64,000 nt of DNA from Neisseriaceae bacterium HSC-16F19 (GCF_024171525.1 NZ_JALJZY010000006.1:62001-126000); one strand, 5' to 3'. Counted from the stretch's first letter, positions 42,049-50,914 are shown. The notes: generated from the sequence alone by a model not told the origin. Made by a program: numbers and translations.

Positions 42049-42777
42049 TTAGGCAAAGTGTTTTTCCAACTCTTCGCTGCCGCCGATGTATTGGCCGCCG
42101 ATAAACACTTGCGGTACGGTGGCTTTGCCGGTAACGGCGCGTACGGAAACGGTGGTGGCGTCTTTGCCCAAAACGATTTCTTCGTAACGCAGGCCTTTGT
42201 CTTGCAACAATTGTTTGGCTTTGGCGCAGAAGGGGCAACCCGGTTTGGTGAAGATGGCTACGGAGGGCTGGTCTTTCCACTCGGGGTTGATGTATTTGAG
42301 CATGGTGTCGGCATCGGATACTTCAAAGGGGTCGCCTTCTTTTTCCGGCTCGATAAACATTTTTTCCACCACGCCGTTTTTCACCAGCATGGAGTAGCGC
42401 CAAGAGCGGTCACCGAAGCCCAAGCCTTCTTTGCTTACCAGCATGCCCATGCCTTTGGTGAATTCGCCGTTGCCGTCCGGAATTACGGTGATGTTTTCGG
42501 CTTCCTGGTCGGCTTTCCAAGCGTTCATCACGAAGGTGTCGTTCACGGATACGCACACGATTTCATCCACGCCGTTGGCTTTGAACACATCGGCCAGCTC
42601 GTTGTAACGCGGCAGGTGGGTGGAAGAGCAGGTGGGGGTGAATGCGCCGGGCAGTGAGAATACTACTACGGTTTTGTTGTTGAACAATTCGTCGGTGCTC
42701 ACGTCTTGCCAGGCATCGCCTTGACGGGTGTGGAATACAACGCTCGGTACTTTTTGGCCTTCATGGTTTTGCAACAT
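42049..42777 (-). CDS. Peroxiredoxin 5-glutaredoxin fusion protein
   Basis: 242 residues. The N-terminal Prx5 domain (about 1-160) has the peroxidatic cysteine C50 in PGAFTPTCSSTHLP. The C-terminal glutaredoxin domain (about 172-242) has CPFC (C181, C184), then TVPQVFIGGQYIGG. The hybrid reduces peroxides using glutathione directly, as known for the Haemophilus and Neisseria homologues. An AAGGAG lies 6-8 bp before the ATG. OxyR control is plausible, but I could not define a site upstream. Confidence 0.95.
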   Translation of the reverse strand: MLQNHEGQKVPSVVFHTRQGDAWQDVSTDELFNNKTVVVFSLPGAFTPTCSSTHLPRYNELADVFKANGVDEIVCVSVNDTFVMNAWKADQEAENITVIPDGNGEFTKGMGMLVSKEGLGFGDRSWRYSMLVKNGVVEKMFIEPEKEGDPFEVSDADTMLKYINPEWKDQPSVAIFTKPGCPFCAKAKQLLQDKGLRYEEIVLGKDATTVSVRAVTGKATVPQVFIGGQYIGGSEELEKHFA

Positions 42778-43210
42778 GGTTAACTCCTTGGTTGATTGCG
42801 GTTAAAAAGGTCTGCTTGAATCAGATGGGCGCATTATAGGCGCGGCGGTTTGATTTGTATAATTTATAGTTCAAATATACATATTAGCCAAAAGCTATTT
42901 AAACAATCCTGAAAAGCTTCTTGAACATGTAGATATGTCCGAAAGAGTAGGGCAGTCATTATGGCATAGCAGAGCTGCCTGAAATACCGCATGTCATTCA
43001 AATGGCAGTCAAACGGCTGAATTTTATCAAATTAAAATTAAGCTGCTTAACTGTGTGAAAAAGTGACCGCCGGAATCCAAACGAGAAGAAATACTGCCAG
43101 CATGACGAAAACGGTTATCCGTATTTATGCTATTAACAAGCTAATTTCAGGCAGCCTTAAAATAGGTAACATTTGCGAACCTTGCCAAGCATCCGGCCAA
43201 GCGACACAAT
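42778..43210. other. AT-rich intergenic region upstream of prx/grx
   Basis: About 430 bp. 42835-42900 is AT-rich and holds the probable prx/grx promoter. DUS copies lie near 42973 (AGCTGCCTGAAA) and 43147. The rest, including an A/T-rich tract near 43020-43050, shows no gene or repeat I recognise. Confidence 0.4.
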
Positions 43211-43240
43211 AACAGCACCTTATTTACATAAGATGCTGTT
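43211..43240. promoter_or_regulatory. 30-bp dyad, candidate operator
   Basis: AACAGCACCTTAT (43211-43223) and ATAAGATGCTGTT (43228-43240) are inverse repeats matching 12 of 13 positions with a 4-bp centre. The dyad ends 6 bp before the ATG of the HTH gene, a typical autoregulatory operator position. Confidence 0.6.
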
Positions 43241-43246
43241 ATTTTT

Positions 43247-43576
43247 ATGTATTCCGCTACAAACTGGCTTGATATGTACAAAGCGGCCGTGGGCATCCAA
43301 TCGGACTACAAACTAGCCCGAAAGCTCAATCTGCCCAGGTCTTACATTGCACAAATCCGCGCCGGCCGTTTGCGTTTGCGATTGGCCACGATTCTGCAAA
43401 TTGCGGAAGAATTGGAAATCGAGCCGCTGGAAATCATTGTTTCACTTGAATTTAAGAAGGCAAAGCCGCATGAAGTGGACAGGCTCAAAGATTGGTATTT
43501 CAAAGAGACGGTTAAAACCATCGGCCCGCGGATGTGTGCGCAGAGCGGTGCTCGTTGGTTTCGTGGCCGCAAATGA
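43247..43576 (+). CDS. Small HTH regulator, XRE/DUF3693-like
   Basis: 109 residues. A Cro/CI-type helix-turn-helix occupies about 18-60 (DYKLARKLNLPRSYIAQIRA, then RLRLATILQIAEELEIEPLE). The overall plan, a Cro-like HTH with a short C-terminal extension, resembles the DUF3693 regulators found in filamentous phages and their remnants. No good Shine-Dalgarno is visible. The candidate operator overlaps its 5' leader. No phage structural gene is nearby, so it is probably a leftover of an integrated element. Confidence 0.7.
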   Translation: MYSATNWLDMYKAAVGIQSDYKLARKLNLPRSYIAQIRAGRLRLRLATILQIAEELEIEPLEIIVSLEFKKAKPHEVDRLKDWYFKETVKTIGPRMCAQSGARWFRGRK

Positions 43577-43749
43577 GAATCCAATTTCGCATAATATATA
43601 TTATGTTAAATTATGGATAGAATTTCAGGCAGCCTGAACTATCCAGTCCGTGTACGGCATCCGTTGCCGCACCACATCCCTTTCCCTTGTCCGCTGCCAA
43701 ATGGCCGAAAATTTTTTGCGGAACGGATTTCACCCCGGCCAGGCCTTAA
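43577..43749. other. Intergenic stretch downstream of the HTH gene
   Basis: One DUS near 43623-43637. Otherwise nothing recognised. Confidence 0.35.
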
Positions 43750-43905
43750 CTAATTCCCGATGCCGGGCCTCGCAACCGTGATACTGAATCGCTGTCGGTA
43801 ATGGTCCAAAAACAGCCAAATCAACACCGGTACACGGGCAGAGCTTTGGTATTTTTCCAGCATCTTATGCACTTCTTCGGTATAACCACCAAAGGATCTA
43901 AATGC
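43750..43905 (-). pseudogene. Decayed coding fragment
   Basis: The minus frame ending at TAG 43750-43752 reads about 50 codons of protein-like sequence (GGYTEEVHKMLEKYQSSARV, then PVLIWLFLDHYRQRFSIT). It has no start codon in a sensible place and is cut at the terminator 43906-43943. The parent family is not recognised. It may be a remnant of the accessory element that also left the HTH gene. Confidence 0.35.
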
Positions 43906-43943
43906 AAAAACGCCGCGATGATTCCAGTCATCGCGGCGTTTTG
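43906..43943. terminator. Terminator downstream of the toxin-antitoxin pair
   Basis: AAAAACGCCGCGATGA-TTCCAG-TCATCGCGGCGTTTT: a perfect stem of 12 bp extended by A/T pairing. It lies 38 bp after the antitoxin stop and can act in both directions. Confidence 0.85.
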
Positions 43944-43980
43944 CCTTCCTGTTTCAGGCAGCCAAGAAAAACCGCCATTT

Positions 43981-44199
43981 TTACTTTTTGGCAGACAGCG
44001 CCTTATCCAACAGTGCCAGTGCCTGTTTTTTATTACCTCTGGCAGCACGCATCTTAAAACGCGTTTCTGCATCAAACTCTACCAGCATCACAGTTGCAGC
44101 CTCGTCCATCAGCTTGTTGATACTCACGCCACGAGCGGCAGCCAATGCTTTCAAACGTCCGTGCTTTTCGTCAGATATACGCAAGGTCATCGAAGTCAT
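43981..44199 (-). CDS. Antitoxin of the PIN pair (ribbon-helix-helix type)
   Basis: 72 residues. The N-terminus MTSMTLRISDEKHGRLKALA reads as a MetJ/Arc-type ribbon-helix-helix: a short beta strand followed by two helices (about 8-45). The C-terminal part is basic and helical (RFKMRAARGNKKQALALLDK) and would wrap the toxin. Its ATG overlaps the toxin stop by 4 bp (ATGA), so the toxin gene comes first. RHH antitoxins usually repress their own operon. Confidence 0.78.
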   Translation of the reverse strand: MTSMTLRISDEKHGRLKALAAARGVSINKLMDEAATVMLVEFDAETRFKMRAARGNKKQALALLDKALSAKK

Positions 44200-44615
44200 G
44201 ATAATTCCTCCAACAGGGTTTCAGGCAAGCAAATGCACAAATTAGGGAATAGCAATTCAGAACGTTTAAAATCGCTCAAATTGCGCGTAACCAGATAGTC
44301 GGCCCCTCCAGCAACAGCCAACTCCAAAACATGGTTATCTGCTTCATCGCGCAGATTAGGCCGCCACCGGTAATAAGTCTTAGTCCACTTGCTCACACCC
44401 AACAACGCATCCAATACCTGATTACGCTCTTCACGGCTCAAGGGGCCTTTCTTGAACACATCATCACGGTTAATCACGTCCTCATATTCCGCCAGCAAAG
44501 CGGTTCCGATTAACGGGACTACCCTGCCGTTCAAGCAGGCGGCCAAAATGCGGTTTGCTGCATAAGACCCCAAACAGGCACCCGCAAGGATGTTGGTGTC
44601 CAGTACGATTTTCAT
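44196..44615 (-). CDS. PIN-domain toxin (putative ribonuclease)
   Basis: 139 residues. PIN-fold acidic residues are visible: D6 in IVLDTNILAG, a Glu in LLAEYEDV near residue 45, Asp in RDEADNHVLELA near 91-95 and Asp in TRNLSDFKRS near 113. The order and spacing match the 'putative toxin-antitoxin system toxin component, PIN family'. Such toxins are metal-dependent RNases. AT-richer than its neighbours, as expected of an acquired module. Confidence 0.82.
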   Translation of the reverse strand: MKIVLDTNILAGACLGSYAANRILAACLNGRVVPLIGTALLAEYEDVINRDDVFKKGPLSREERNQVLDALLGVSKWTKTYYRWRPNLRDEADNHVLELAVAGGADYLVTRNLSDFKRSELLFPNLCICLPETLLEELS

Positions 44616-45008
44616 AATAAAATGCTACCGCATATGCCACCACTTTTCAAGCGAATCAGGTAACAACTCCGCTCTAAGGCAACCTGAAAACAAAAGGAAA
44701 AACCGCATTACACAGTTTCTTCCAGAAGATAGCATATTTTATCAAAAAGCTCCGCCCCAGCGGTGGCTATCTGTTTCGCAACACAAGCGGCGGCAAGATG
44801 ACACGCGCCACTTTGTCAAAACATTTTCTGAACTTACGCAAAAACCCATTTGCATAAAGACAAAAAGCTGAAACCGTTGAAGTGATTACGGAACGCTTTT
44901 TATTTTTGCGGAAAAAATACAGCAATACAATCCAATGAAACAAAAGGTTAGCGTTTTGTTGCGCTTTATAGCACAATCCGCGTTTTCCATTTTCCATTCA
45001 GGCAGCCC
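44616..45008. other. Intergenic region upstream of recD
   Basis: About 390 bp, with only a DUS-like copy near 44680 and a DUS at 44996-45006 touching the recD start. It must contain the promoters of the TA operon (minus) and recD (plus). No gene seen. Confidence 0.4.
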
Positions 45009-46733
45009 ATGTTTTCCAATGCCGACCTTTCCCCGGACAACGCCATCGAACACAGTACCTTTACCGCCGTAAGCACAGTTTTGGCCACCATGGCGCCGCA
45101 GCAGTGGCCGCAGGTGGCGCCGTATGCCGCCGATGTGTTGCAGGCGCTGGATCAGGGCCACAGCTATATCCGGGTTGATGCCGCCGCCGTGCCGCTGTTG
45201 CAGGCGGCTGCGCCGCTGGTGGGCGCGCCGGGTGATTTTGTGCCGTTTGTACTCAGTGGTAACCGGCTGTTTCTGGGACGGATTTGGCAGTTGGAACACG
45301 ATATTGCCCGCCATTTGCTGCGTTTGGCCGCTGCGCCGGTGAATGTTGCCGATAGGGACGCAGCTGCTGCGGCCTTGCGGGACTGGTTTCCCGAAGCCTC
45401 CAGCCGCGGCCAGCAGGAAGCGGCGGCTTTGGCGCTGTTGCAAGCCCTGATGCTGCTCAACGGCGGCCCCGGTACCGGCAAAACCACCACCGTGGCTAAG
45501 CTCTTGGGTTTGCTGTGTTTGGGGCACAACGGCACCCTGCCCCGTATTGCGCTGGCCGCGCCCACCGGCAAGGCGGCGGCACGTATGTCGCAGGCTTTGC
45601 AACAGGCTTTGGGGCGATTTGAGTTGCCGGAACACATCCGCAGCCATTTGCAAACCTTGGAAGGCATTACCGTGCACCGCCTGCTCGGTCTGCGCCCGCC
45701 CATGCTGCAAGCGCGTTACGGCCCCGACCAGCCGCTACCCTTGGATATGGTGGTGGTGGACGAAGCCTCCATGCTCGACTATTCCTTATTAAACAAACTC
45801 TTGTCCGCCCTGCCCGACGGCTGCCGTCTGATTTTGCTGGGCGACCACAACCAGCTGCCCGCCGTGGGTGCCGGCGATATTCTCGGCGCGCTGTCGCAGG
45901 AGACCTGTGTGAGCGGCGACTTGGCGGCTCAATTGCAGCAACTGCTGCCTGAAAGCCGCTGGCGGCAAGCGGCCGACATTCCGCCTCTGGCCGCCAATAC
46001 GGCATTTTTGCGCGTCAGCCACCGTTTTGACGACAGCAGCGGCATCGGCCGCTTGGCCCGCGCTGTGGTGGCCGGAGATGCTGAGGCCGCCGTGGCCGCC
46101 TATGCTGATTTTCCCGCCGCATTGCATTACCGCGAAAACCTGCATCAGGCGGTGGCGGATTTATACCGCCTGCAACAGGATTATTGGCAGGCGGTGGCAC
46201 AAGCGGATGTGGCCGCCGCCTTTGCCGCAGCCGAGCAGATTGTGGTGCTGGCGGCACGGCGGCAGGATGCGGCGGCGTTTAACGGCGCTTACCGCCGCTA
46301 TCTCGGCCGCCACGGCCACGACACCGATGCACCGTGGTTTGCCGGACAGCTCATTATGGTGACGCAAAACGATTACGACAGCCGTCTGTTTAACGGCGAT
46401 ATCGGCATAGTGCTGGCAGACGCAGAGGGCAAACCCGCCGCCTGGTTTGGCGAAGCGGGCGCTTACCGCGCCCTGCCCTTAAGCCGCCTGCCGGAGCACG
46501 ACACCGCCTTTGCCATCACCGTGCACAAAAGCCAGGGTTCGGAGTATGACCAGGTATGGTTTTTGCCCGGCGAAGACGGCCACAGCGATCGCGCCCTGCT
46601 CTACACCGCCCTCACCCGCGCACGGCAGACATTTGTGTTCGGCGGCAACGAAGCCGCCCTATGCCAAGCCCTGCTCACCCCCCGCCCGCGGCGCAGCGGT
46701 TTGCGGGCCGCACTGGCGGCACAGGCTGCCTGA
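45009..46733 (+). CDS. recD: Exodeoxyribonuclease V alpha subunit
   Basis: 574 residues. The 5'-3' helicase motor of RecBCD, involved in double-strand break repair and degradation of foreign linear DNA. Walker A GGPGTGKTT at 152-160, Walker B VVVDEASMLD near 247-256, and the C-terminal VHKSQGSEYD and YTALTRARQTFV motifs typical of RecD. recB and recC are not in the window. The start is preceded by a DUS rather than a Shine-Dalgarno, so the exact start is uncertain. Confidence 0.93.
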   Translation: MFSNADLSPDNAIEHSTFTAVSTVLATMAPQQWPQVAPYAADVLQALDQGHSYIRVDAAAVPLLQAAAPLVGAPGDFVPFVLSGNRLFLGRIWQLEHDIARHLLRLAAAPVNVADRDAAAAALRDWFPEASSRGQQEAAALALLQALMLLNGGPGTGKTTTVAKLLGLLCLGHNGTLPRIALAAPTGKAAARMSQALQQALGRFELPEHIRSHLQTLEGITVHRLLGLRPPMLQARYGPDQPLPLDMVVVDEASMLDYSLLNKLLSALPDGCRLILLGDHNQLPAVGAGDILGALSQETCVSGDLAAQLQQLLPESRWRQAADIPPLAANTAFLRVSHRFDDSSGIGRLARAVVAGDAEAAVAAYADFPAALHYRENLHQAVADLYRLQQDYWQAVAQADVAAAFAAAEQIVVLAARRQDAAAFNGAYRRYLGRHGHDTDAPWFAGQLIMVTQNDYDSRLFNGDIGIVLADAEGKPAAWFGEAGAYRALPLSRLPEHDTAFAITVHKSQGSEYDQVWFLPGEDGHSDRALLYTALTRARQTFVFGGNEAALCQALLTPRPRRSGLRAALAAQAA

Positions 46734-46752
46734 AAACAGACAGGGTCGGTTT

Positions 46753-46957
46753 TATAGTCATTTAACACAGAACGATACGGCGTTGCTGTCCCACGGGGAT
46801 TTCCTACGGTCGCGCCAGGCTCAAAGAGAACGATTTTGTAAGTCGCTAAAGCGGCAACAAAAATCATTTCCGTACTATCTGTACTGTCTGCCCCGCGGGA
46901 CTTCGCTGCGCTCGCGGCTTTTTGCTGCCTTGTCTCGTTCTGTGTTATGCGACTATA
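46753..46957 (-). repeat. Correia-like element, long form (205 bp)
   Basis: TATAGTCATTTAACACAGAACGAT at one end and ATCTCG-type TCTCGTTCTGTGTTATGCGACTATA at the other. The core carries GAACGATTTTGTAAGTCGCT, CTGTACTGTCTGCC and GACTTCGCTGCGCTCGCGGC in the opposite orientation to the copy at 19852. Confidence 0.82.
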
Positions 46958-47008
46958 AAAAACAGGGACGGTAAACCCGTCCCTGTTGTTTTTCAGGCAG
47001 CCTGTGCA

Positions 47009-48190
47009 TTACACCGGCAATTGCGCCAACACCTCGGCCAAATCGGCTTTCAAATCTTCCAAGTCTTCCAAGCCCACGGAAATGCGGATGAGGTTGGGCT
47101 TGATACCGGCAGCCTGCTTGGCTTCCGCGCTCATGCGGCCGTGGGTGGTGGTCCACGGGTGGGTGATGGTGGATTTGACATCGCCGAAATTGGCGGTTTT
47201 GGAGAAGATGCCCACATGGTCGATGATATGCCATGCCGCCTCTTGGCCGCCTTTGACTTCCAGCGCCAGCACCGAGCCGCCGCCGGATTGCTGTTTGCGC
47301 ACCAGTTCGGCCTGCGGGTTTTCAGGCAGCCCGGCGTAATAGACTTTTTCCACCTGCGGCTGTTGCTGCAACCATTGCGCCAGTGCCAGTGCGGCCTGAT
47401 TTTGCGCGCGCAGGCGCAGCGGCAGGGTTTCGCAGCCGCCCAAGAGCACCCAGGCATTGAAGGGCGCGAGGCTGATGCCGGCGGAATTGACATACAGCGC
47501 AATCTGCTGAATGAGTTCGGCCTTGCCGCACACCACGCCGCCGAGCACCCTGCCCTGGCCGTCTATGCCTTTGGTGGCGGACTGGATGGACAAATCCGCG
47601 CCCAGTGTGAGCGGCTGCTGGATGGCGGGCGAGCAGAAACAGTTGTCCACCGCCAGCAAAATGCCGTGTTGGTGCGCCAGTTCGGCCAAGGCGCCCAAAT
47701 CGGCCACTTCGCCCAAGGGGTTGGATGGGGTTTCCAAAAACATCATCTTGGTATTGGGGCGGATGGCGGCGGCCCATTCGCTGATGTCGGTTTGCGAGAC
47801 AAAAGTAATGTCGATGCCGAAACGGGTGACATGACCTTCGAGATAACCGGCGGTGGTGCCGAACAGGCTGCGGCTGCTGATGAGGTGGTCGCCGGCATTG
47901 AGAAAAGTGAGCAAGGCTGCCTGAATGGCGGCCATGCCGGTGGCAGTGGCCACGGCGGCTTCGGCTTTTTCCAGATGCGCCACGCGGTTTTGGAAGGCGG
48001 TGATGGTGGGATTGGCGGTGCGCGAATAGGTATAACCGGCCTTGGTCTTGTTAAACAGGGCTGCGCCGTCGGCGGCGCTGTCAAACATAAAACTGCTGGT
48101 TAAAAACAGGGCCTGATTGTGTTCGTTGTAGTGGGTTTGTTCTTTGCTGCCGCGGATGGCCAGCGTTTGCGGATGTTTGGCTTTGCTCAT
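47009..48190 (-). CDS. metZ: O-succinylhomoserine sulfhydrylase
   Basis: 393 residues from the ATG at 48190 (MSKAKHPQTLAIRGSKEQTH). The frame open to 48409 runs through a DUS and is not coding. A Cys/Met-metabolism PLP enzyme that makes homocysteine directly from O-succinylhomoserine and sulfide. The PLP lysine is K207 in SIQSATKGIDGQG, with GYTYSRTANPT near 52-62. MetZ is favoured over MetB by the SKEQTHYNEHNQALFLTSSF start. A DUS and the Correia-like element follow. Confidence 0.92.
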   Translation of the reverse strand: MSKAKHPQTLAIRGSKEQTHYNEHNQALFLTSSFMFDSAADGAALFNKTKAGYTYSRTANPTITAFQNRVAHLEKAEAAVATATGMAAIQAALLTFLNAGDHLISSRSLFGTTAGYLEGHVTRFGIDITFVSQTDISEWAAAIRPNTKMMFLETPSNPLGEVADLGALAELAHQHGILLAVDNCFCSPAIQQPLTLGADLSIQSATKGIDGQGRVLGGVVCGKAELIQQIALYVNSAGISLAPFNAWVLLGGCETLPLRLRAQNQAALALAQWLQQQPQVEKVYYAGLPENPQAELVRKQQSGGGSVLALEVKGGQEAAWHIIDHVGIFSKTANFGDVKSTITHPWTTTHGRMSAEAKQAAGIKPNLIRISVGLEDLEDLKADLAEVLAQLPV

Positions 48191-48395
48191 GATGGATGGA
48201 CGGTAAAAGGCGGGTAAAAGACAAGGTGTGCCATTGTGCGCTTTTTTGTGTTGCACTGCAATGTGCGCGATGGAAACCTTTTTGCTGCGCAGAAGCCCGC
48301 TGCGCTCCCTTTCAGGCAGCCTGATACCGCAGCGCGTCATGCCTCGGTAAAACCCTTGTGCTATAGTAGCGCCCGTTTTTTCGGGCCTGAAATCT

Positions 48396-48704
48396 ATGGA
48401 AACGCTCACCCCCCTGTTGCAACAGAAAATCCGCCACAGCGATTATGCGGACATGATCGCCCGCACCGCCGCCCAATTGAGCCGCAGCGAACAAGACTTG
48501 CTGGCGGAAATTGTGACGGCGTTTGATTTTGATGCCGTACAGGCGCAGGCGCTGGCGCAGGCGGTGTTGCAGCAGAGCCGTTTCGACCCCTTTGCCCTGC
48601 ATATCGAAGAGGATGAGGAAGACTTTACCGGCATCTGCCCGCACTGCCTCAATCCGCCGGTACCGCCCTTGCGCGATTATCAGATGTGGCGGCAGCAGGC
48701 TTAA
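48396..48704 (+). CDS. Small acidic protein with CPHC motif
   Basis: 102 residues. Helical N-terminal part (LLQQKIRHSDYADMIARTAA), then an acidic EEDEEDFTGICPHCLNP segment with a C-x2-C pair that might bind metal, and a short tail. Unknown family. No clear ribosome-binding site, but codon use and amino-acid make-up look genuine. It is divergent from metZ. Confidence 0.6.
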   Translation: METLTPLLQQKIRHSDYADMIARTAAQLSRSEQDLLAEIVTAFDFDAVQAQALAQAVLQQSRFDPFALHIEEDEEDFTGICPHCLNPPVPPLRDYQMWRQQA

Positions 48705-48710
48705 GCTGAT

Positions 48711-48890
48711 GTAGGATGGGTGCTTGCACCCATGCGGGCTGTGCGGGCGGGTGCAAGCGATGGTGGGCTTACGCCCACCCTACCGTTCAAGTCTGTTTTC
48801 AGGTAGCCCTGGGGTGGGTGTCAACCCATCATTTGGATTGTCAGTCGGCCTACCCCAAACCAAACGCGTGGGTGCCAGCACCCACCCTAC
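48711..48890. repeat. Cluster of REP-like palindromes
   Basis: GTAGGATGGGTGCTTGCACC + CATGC (48711-48735), TGGTGGGCTTACGCCCACCC + TAC (48761-48783) and GTGGGTGCCAGCACCCACCC + TAC (48868-48890), with a DUS variant (TTTTCAGGTAGCC) at 48796. Different stems are combined in one locus between two genes. Confidence 0.7.
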
Positions 48891-48923
48891 AAACCACACA
48901 CACCACCCACAGGAGAATTCACA

Positions 48924-50825
48924 ATGAGCGCCTTATGCAGCGTGATGGTTTTGTCCAAAGACGGCAACAGCAACCTCAAAGACCAGATGCAGGTCGCCTC
49001 GCCGATGATGCTGGTTTTCGACAATGTCCGTTTTGAGGAATGGGAATACGGCCTGAACGATGCGCGTACGCAGGCGGTGCTGCTGGACGGCGCGCGCTTG
49101 AGCCAGAAACAGTTGCAGAGCATACACGCGGCCTATGTGTCCGGCAGCTGGCGTGCCGAGGTGCCGCTGTATTTGTGGAATGCCGGCGGCGGCAAACATG
49201 CGGCCTGCCCGCAGGCGCGGCTGATTGACAGCCCCAGCCGCGATGCCGCGGCGGTGGTGGCGGTGATTGTGGCCGATTTGCAGGCCAAGGCGCGTACGCC
49301 GTTTTATTCGGCGCTGAAAAACTATGTCGATAAAAAATCCGACTCCTGGCACACGCCCGGCCATTCCAGCGGCGACTCACTGCGACAAAGCACTTGGGGC
49401 AGCGATTTCTACCATTTTGTCGGCCAGAGCATGTGGCAGGCGGATTTGTCGGTGTCGGTGCAGAGCCTGGATTCCCTGCTGCACCCCGAAGGCGTGATTG
49501 CCGAGGCGCAAAATCTGGCCGCAGACGCGTTTGGCGCGCGCCGCACCTATTTCGCCACCAACGGCTCCTCCACCGCCAACAAAGTCATTTTGCAAAGCCT
49601 GCTGATTCCCGGCGACACCCTGCTTTTGGACCGCAATTGCCACAAATCCGTGCACCACGGCGTGATTTTGTCCGGTGCCAAACCGGTGTATCTGGACAGC
49701 AGCGTTAACGAAGCGCTGGGCTTGTTCGGTCTGGTGCCGCAAAAAACCATTTTGGAGGCCATAGAGGCGCATCCGCACGCCAAGGCGCTGATACTCACCA
49801 GCAGCACTTACGACGGCATGTGTTACGACCTCAAGCCGGTCATCGAGGCCGCCCACCGTCACGGCATCAAGGTGATTATCGACGAGGCCTGGTACGGTTT
49901 TGCCCGTTTCCACCCCGCCCTGCGCCCCACCGCGCTGGAATTGGGCGCCGACTATGTGACCCAGAGCACCCACAAAACCATGTCGGCGTTTTCGCAGGCG
50001 AGCATGGTGCATGTCAACGACCCGGCACACGACCCGCATATGCTGCGCGAAACCTTCAATATGCACGCCTCCACCAGCCCGCAATACAGCATTATTGCCA
50101 GCCTGGACGTGGCGCGTCAGCAAATGGTGATGGAGGGCTACGGCCTCTTGAGCAATGCGCTGGAGCTGGCGGCCATGCTGCGCCAGCAAATCAACGCCCT
50201 GCACCACTTTAAGGTGCTGGATTTGGACGATTTGATGCCGGAGTCCATCCGCGGCGACAATGTACGTCTGGACCCGACCAAAATCACCATAGACACCCGC
50301 GCCAGCGGTTTTTCCGGCAACCAGATTCAGCATATTCTGTTTGAACGCTTCAATATCCAAGTGGAGAAATCCACTTTTGCCACCGTGAGCACGCTGATTA
50401 CCATCGGCACCAGTGCCGAAAAAACCATGCGCCTCATCCATGCGCTGGCGACTTTGGACAAGGAAAAACCCAAACGCAGCATTCGTTTGCGCGCGCCCAG
50501 TCTGAAGGTGCCGCACTTTACCGAACTGGCCTGCCTGCCGCGTGATGCTTTTTACTGCCACGGCGAGCGCCTGCCTTTGGTGAAAAACGGCAAGCTCAAT
50601 CCCGCCTTGGTGGGCCGCGTGTGTTGCGACCAAATCGTACCCTATCCGCCCGGCATTCCGGTGCTGGTGCCCGGCCAGCTGATTTCGCGCGAAATCGGCG
50701 ATTTTCTCGCCAAAATGCTTTGCGGCCAAGACGACAAGGAAATCCACGGTCTCACCCACAATGACGGCGGCGGCATCCGCGTGCTCACTGCTGCGGAGCA
50801 GCAATCTTTGCAAAAAGCATCATAA
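48924..50825 (+). CDS. PLP-dependent Orn/Lys/Arg decarboxylase family protein
   Basis: 633 residues with AGGAG before the ATG. A prokaryotic fold-type I basic amino-acid decarboxylase. The N-terminal wing is short (about 1-130). The PLP lysine is K351 in TQSTHKTMSAFSQASM, and SDSWHTPGHSSGDSLRQSTW marks the start of the catalytic domain. The C-terminal domain ends in VPYPPGIPVLVPGQ, a family motif. It could make cadaverine, agmatine or putrescine; sequence alone does not settle this. No antiporter gene is adjacent. A non-DUS terminator follows. Confidence 0.88.
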   Translation: MSALCSVMVLSKDGNSNLKDQMQVASPMMLVFDNVRFEEWEYGLNDARTQAVLLDGARLSQKQLQSIHAAYVSGSWRAEVPLYLWNAGGGKHAACPQARLIDSPSRDAAAVVAVIVADLQAKARTPFYSALKNYVDKKSDSWHTPGHSSGDSLRQSTWGSDFYHFVGQSMWQADLSVSVQSLDSLLHPEGVIAEAQNLAADAFGARRTYFATNGSSTANKVILQSLLIPGDTLLLDRNCHKSVHHGVILSGAKPVYLDSSVNEALGLFGLVPQKTILEAIEAHPHAKALILTSSTYDGMCYDLKPVIEAAHRHGIKVIIDEAWYGFARFHPALRPTALELGADYVTQSTHKTMSAFSQASMVHVNDPAHDPHMLRETFNMHASTSPQYSIIASLDVARQQMVMEGYGLLSNALELAAMLRQQINALHHFKVLDLDDLMPESIRGDNVRLDPTKITIDTRASGFSGNQIQHILFERFNIQVEKSTFATVSTLITIGTSAEKTMRLIHALATLDKEKPKRSIRLRAPSLKVPHFTELACLPRDAFYCHGERLPLVKNGKLNPALVGRVCCDQIVPYPPGIPVLVPGQLISREIGDFLAKMLCGQDDKEIHGLTHNDGGGIRVLTAAEQQSLQKAS

Positions 50826-50881
50826 CGACAGTCATTGCCCGCTTGCCATGCCATTGGCACCTTGGTAGTATTGACGTGCCC

Positions 50882-50914
50882 TAACGGATAGCCTGGCCTA
50901 TCCGTTATTTATTT
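50882..50914 (+). terminator. Decarboxylase terminator
   Basis: TAACGGATAG-CCTGGC-CTATCCGTTA forms a perfect 10-bp stem followed by TTTATTTA, 55 bp after the stop. Confidence 0.85.

Noticed and set aside
43801..44298. 165-codon plus-strand ORF opposite the antitoxin
   Set aside because: Crosses a strong terminator hairpin and a DUS; the minus-strand antitoxin overlaps the toxin by ATGA and is better supported.
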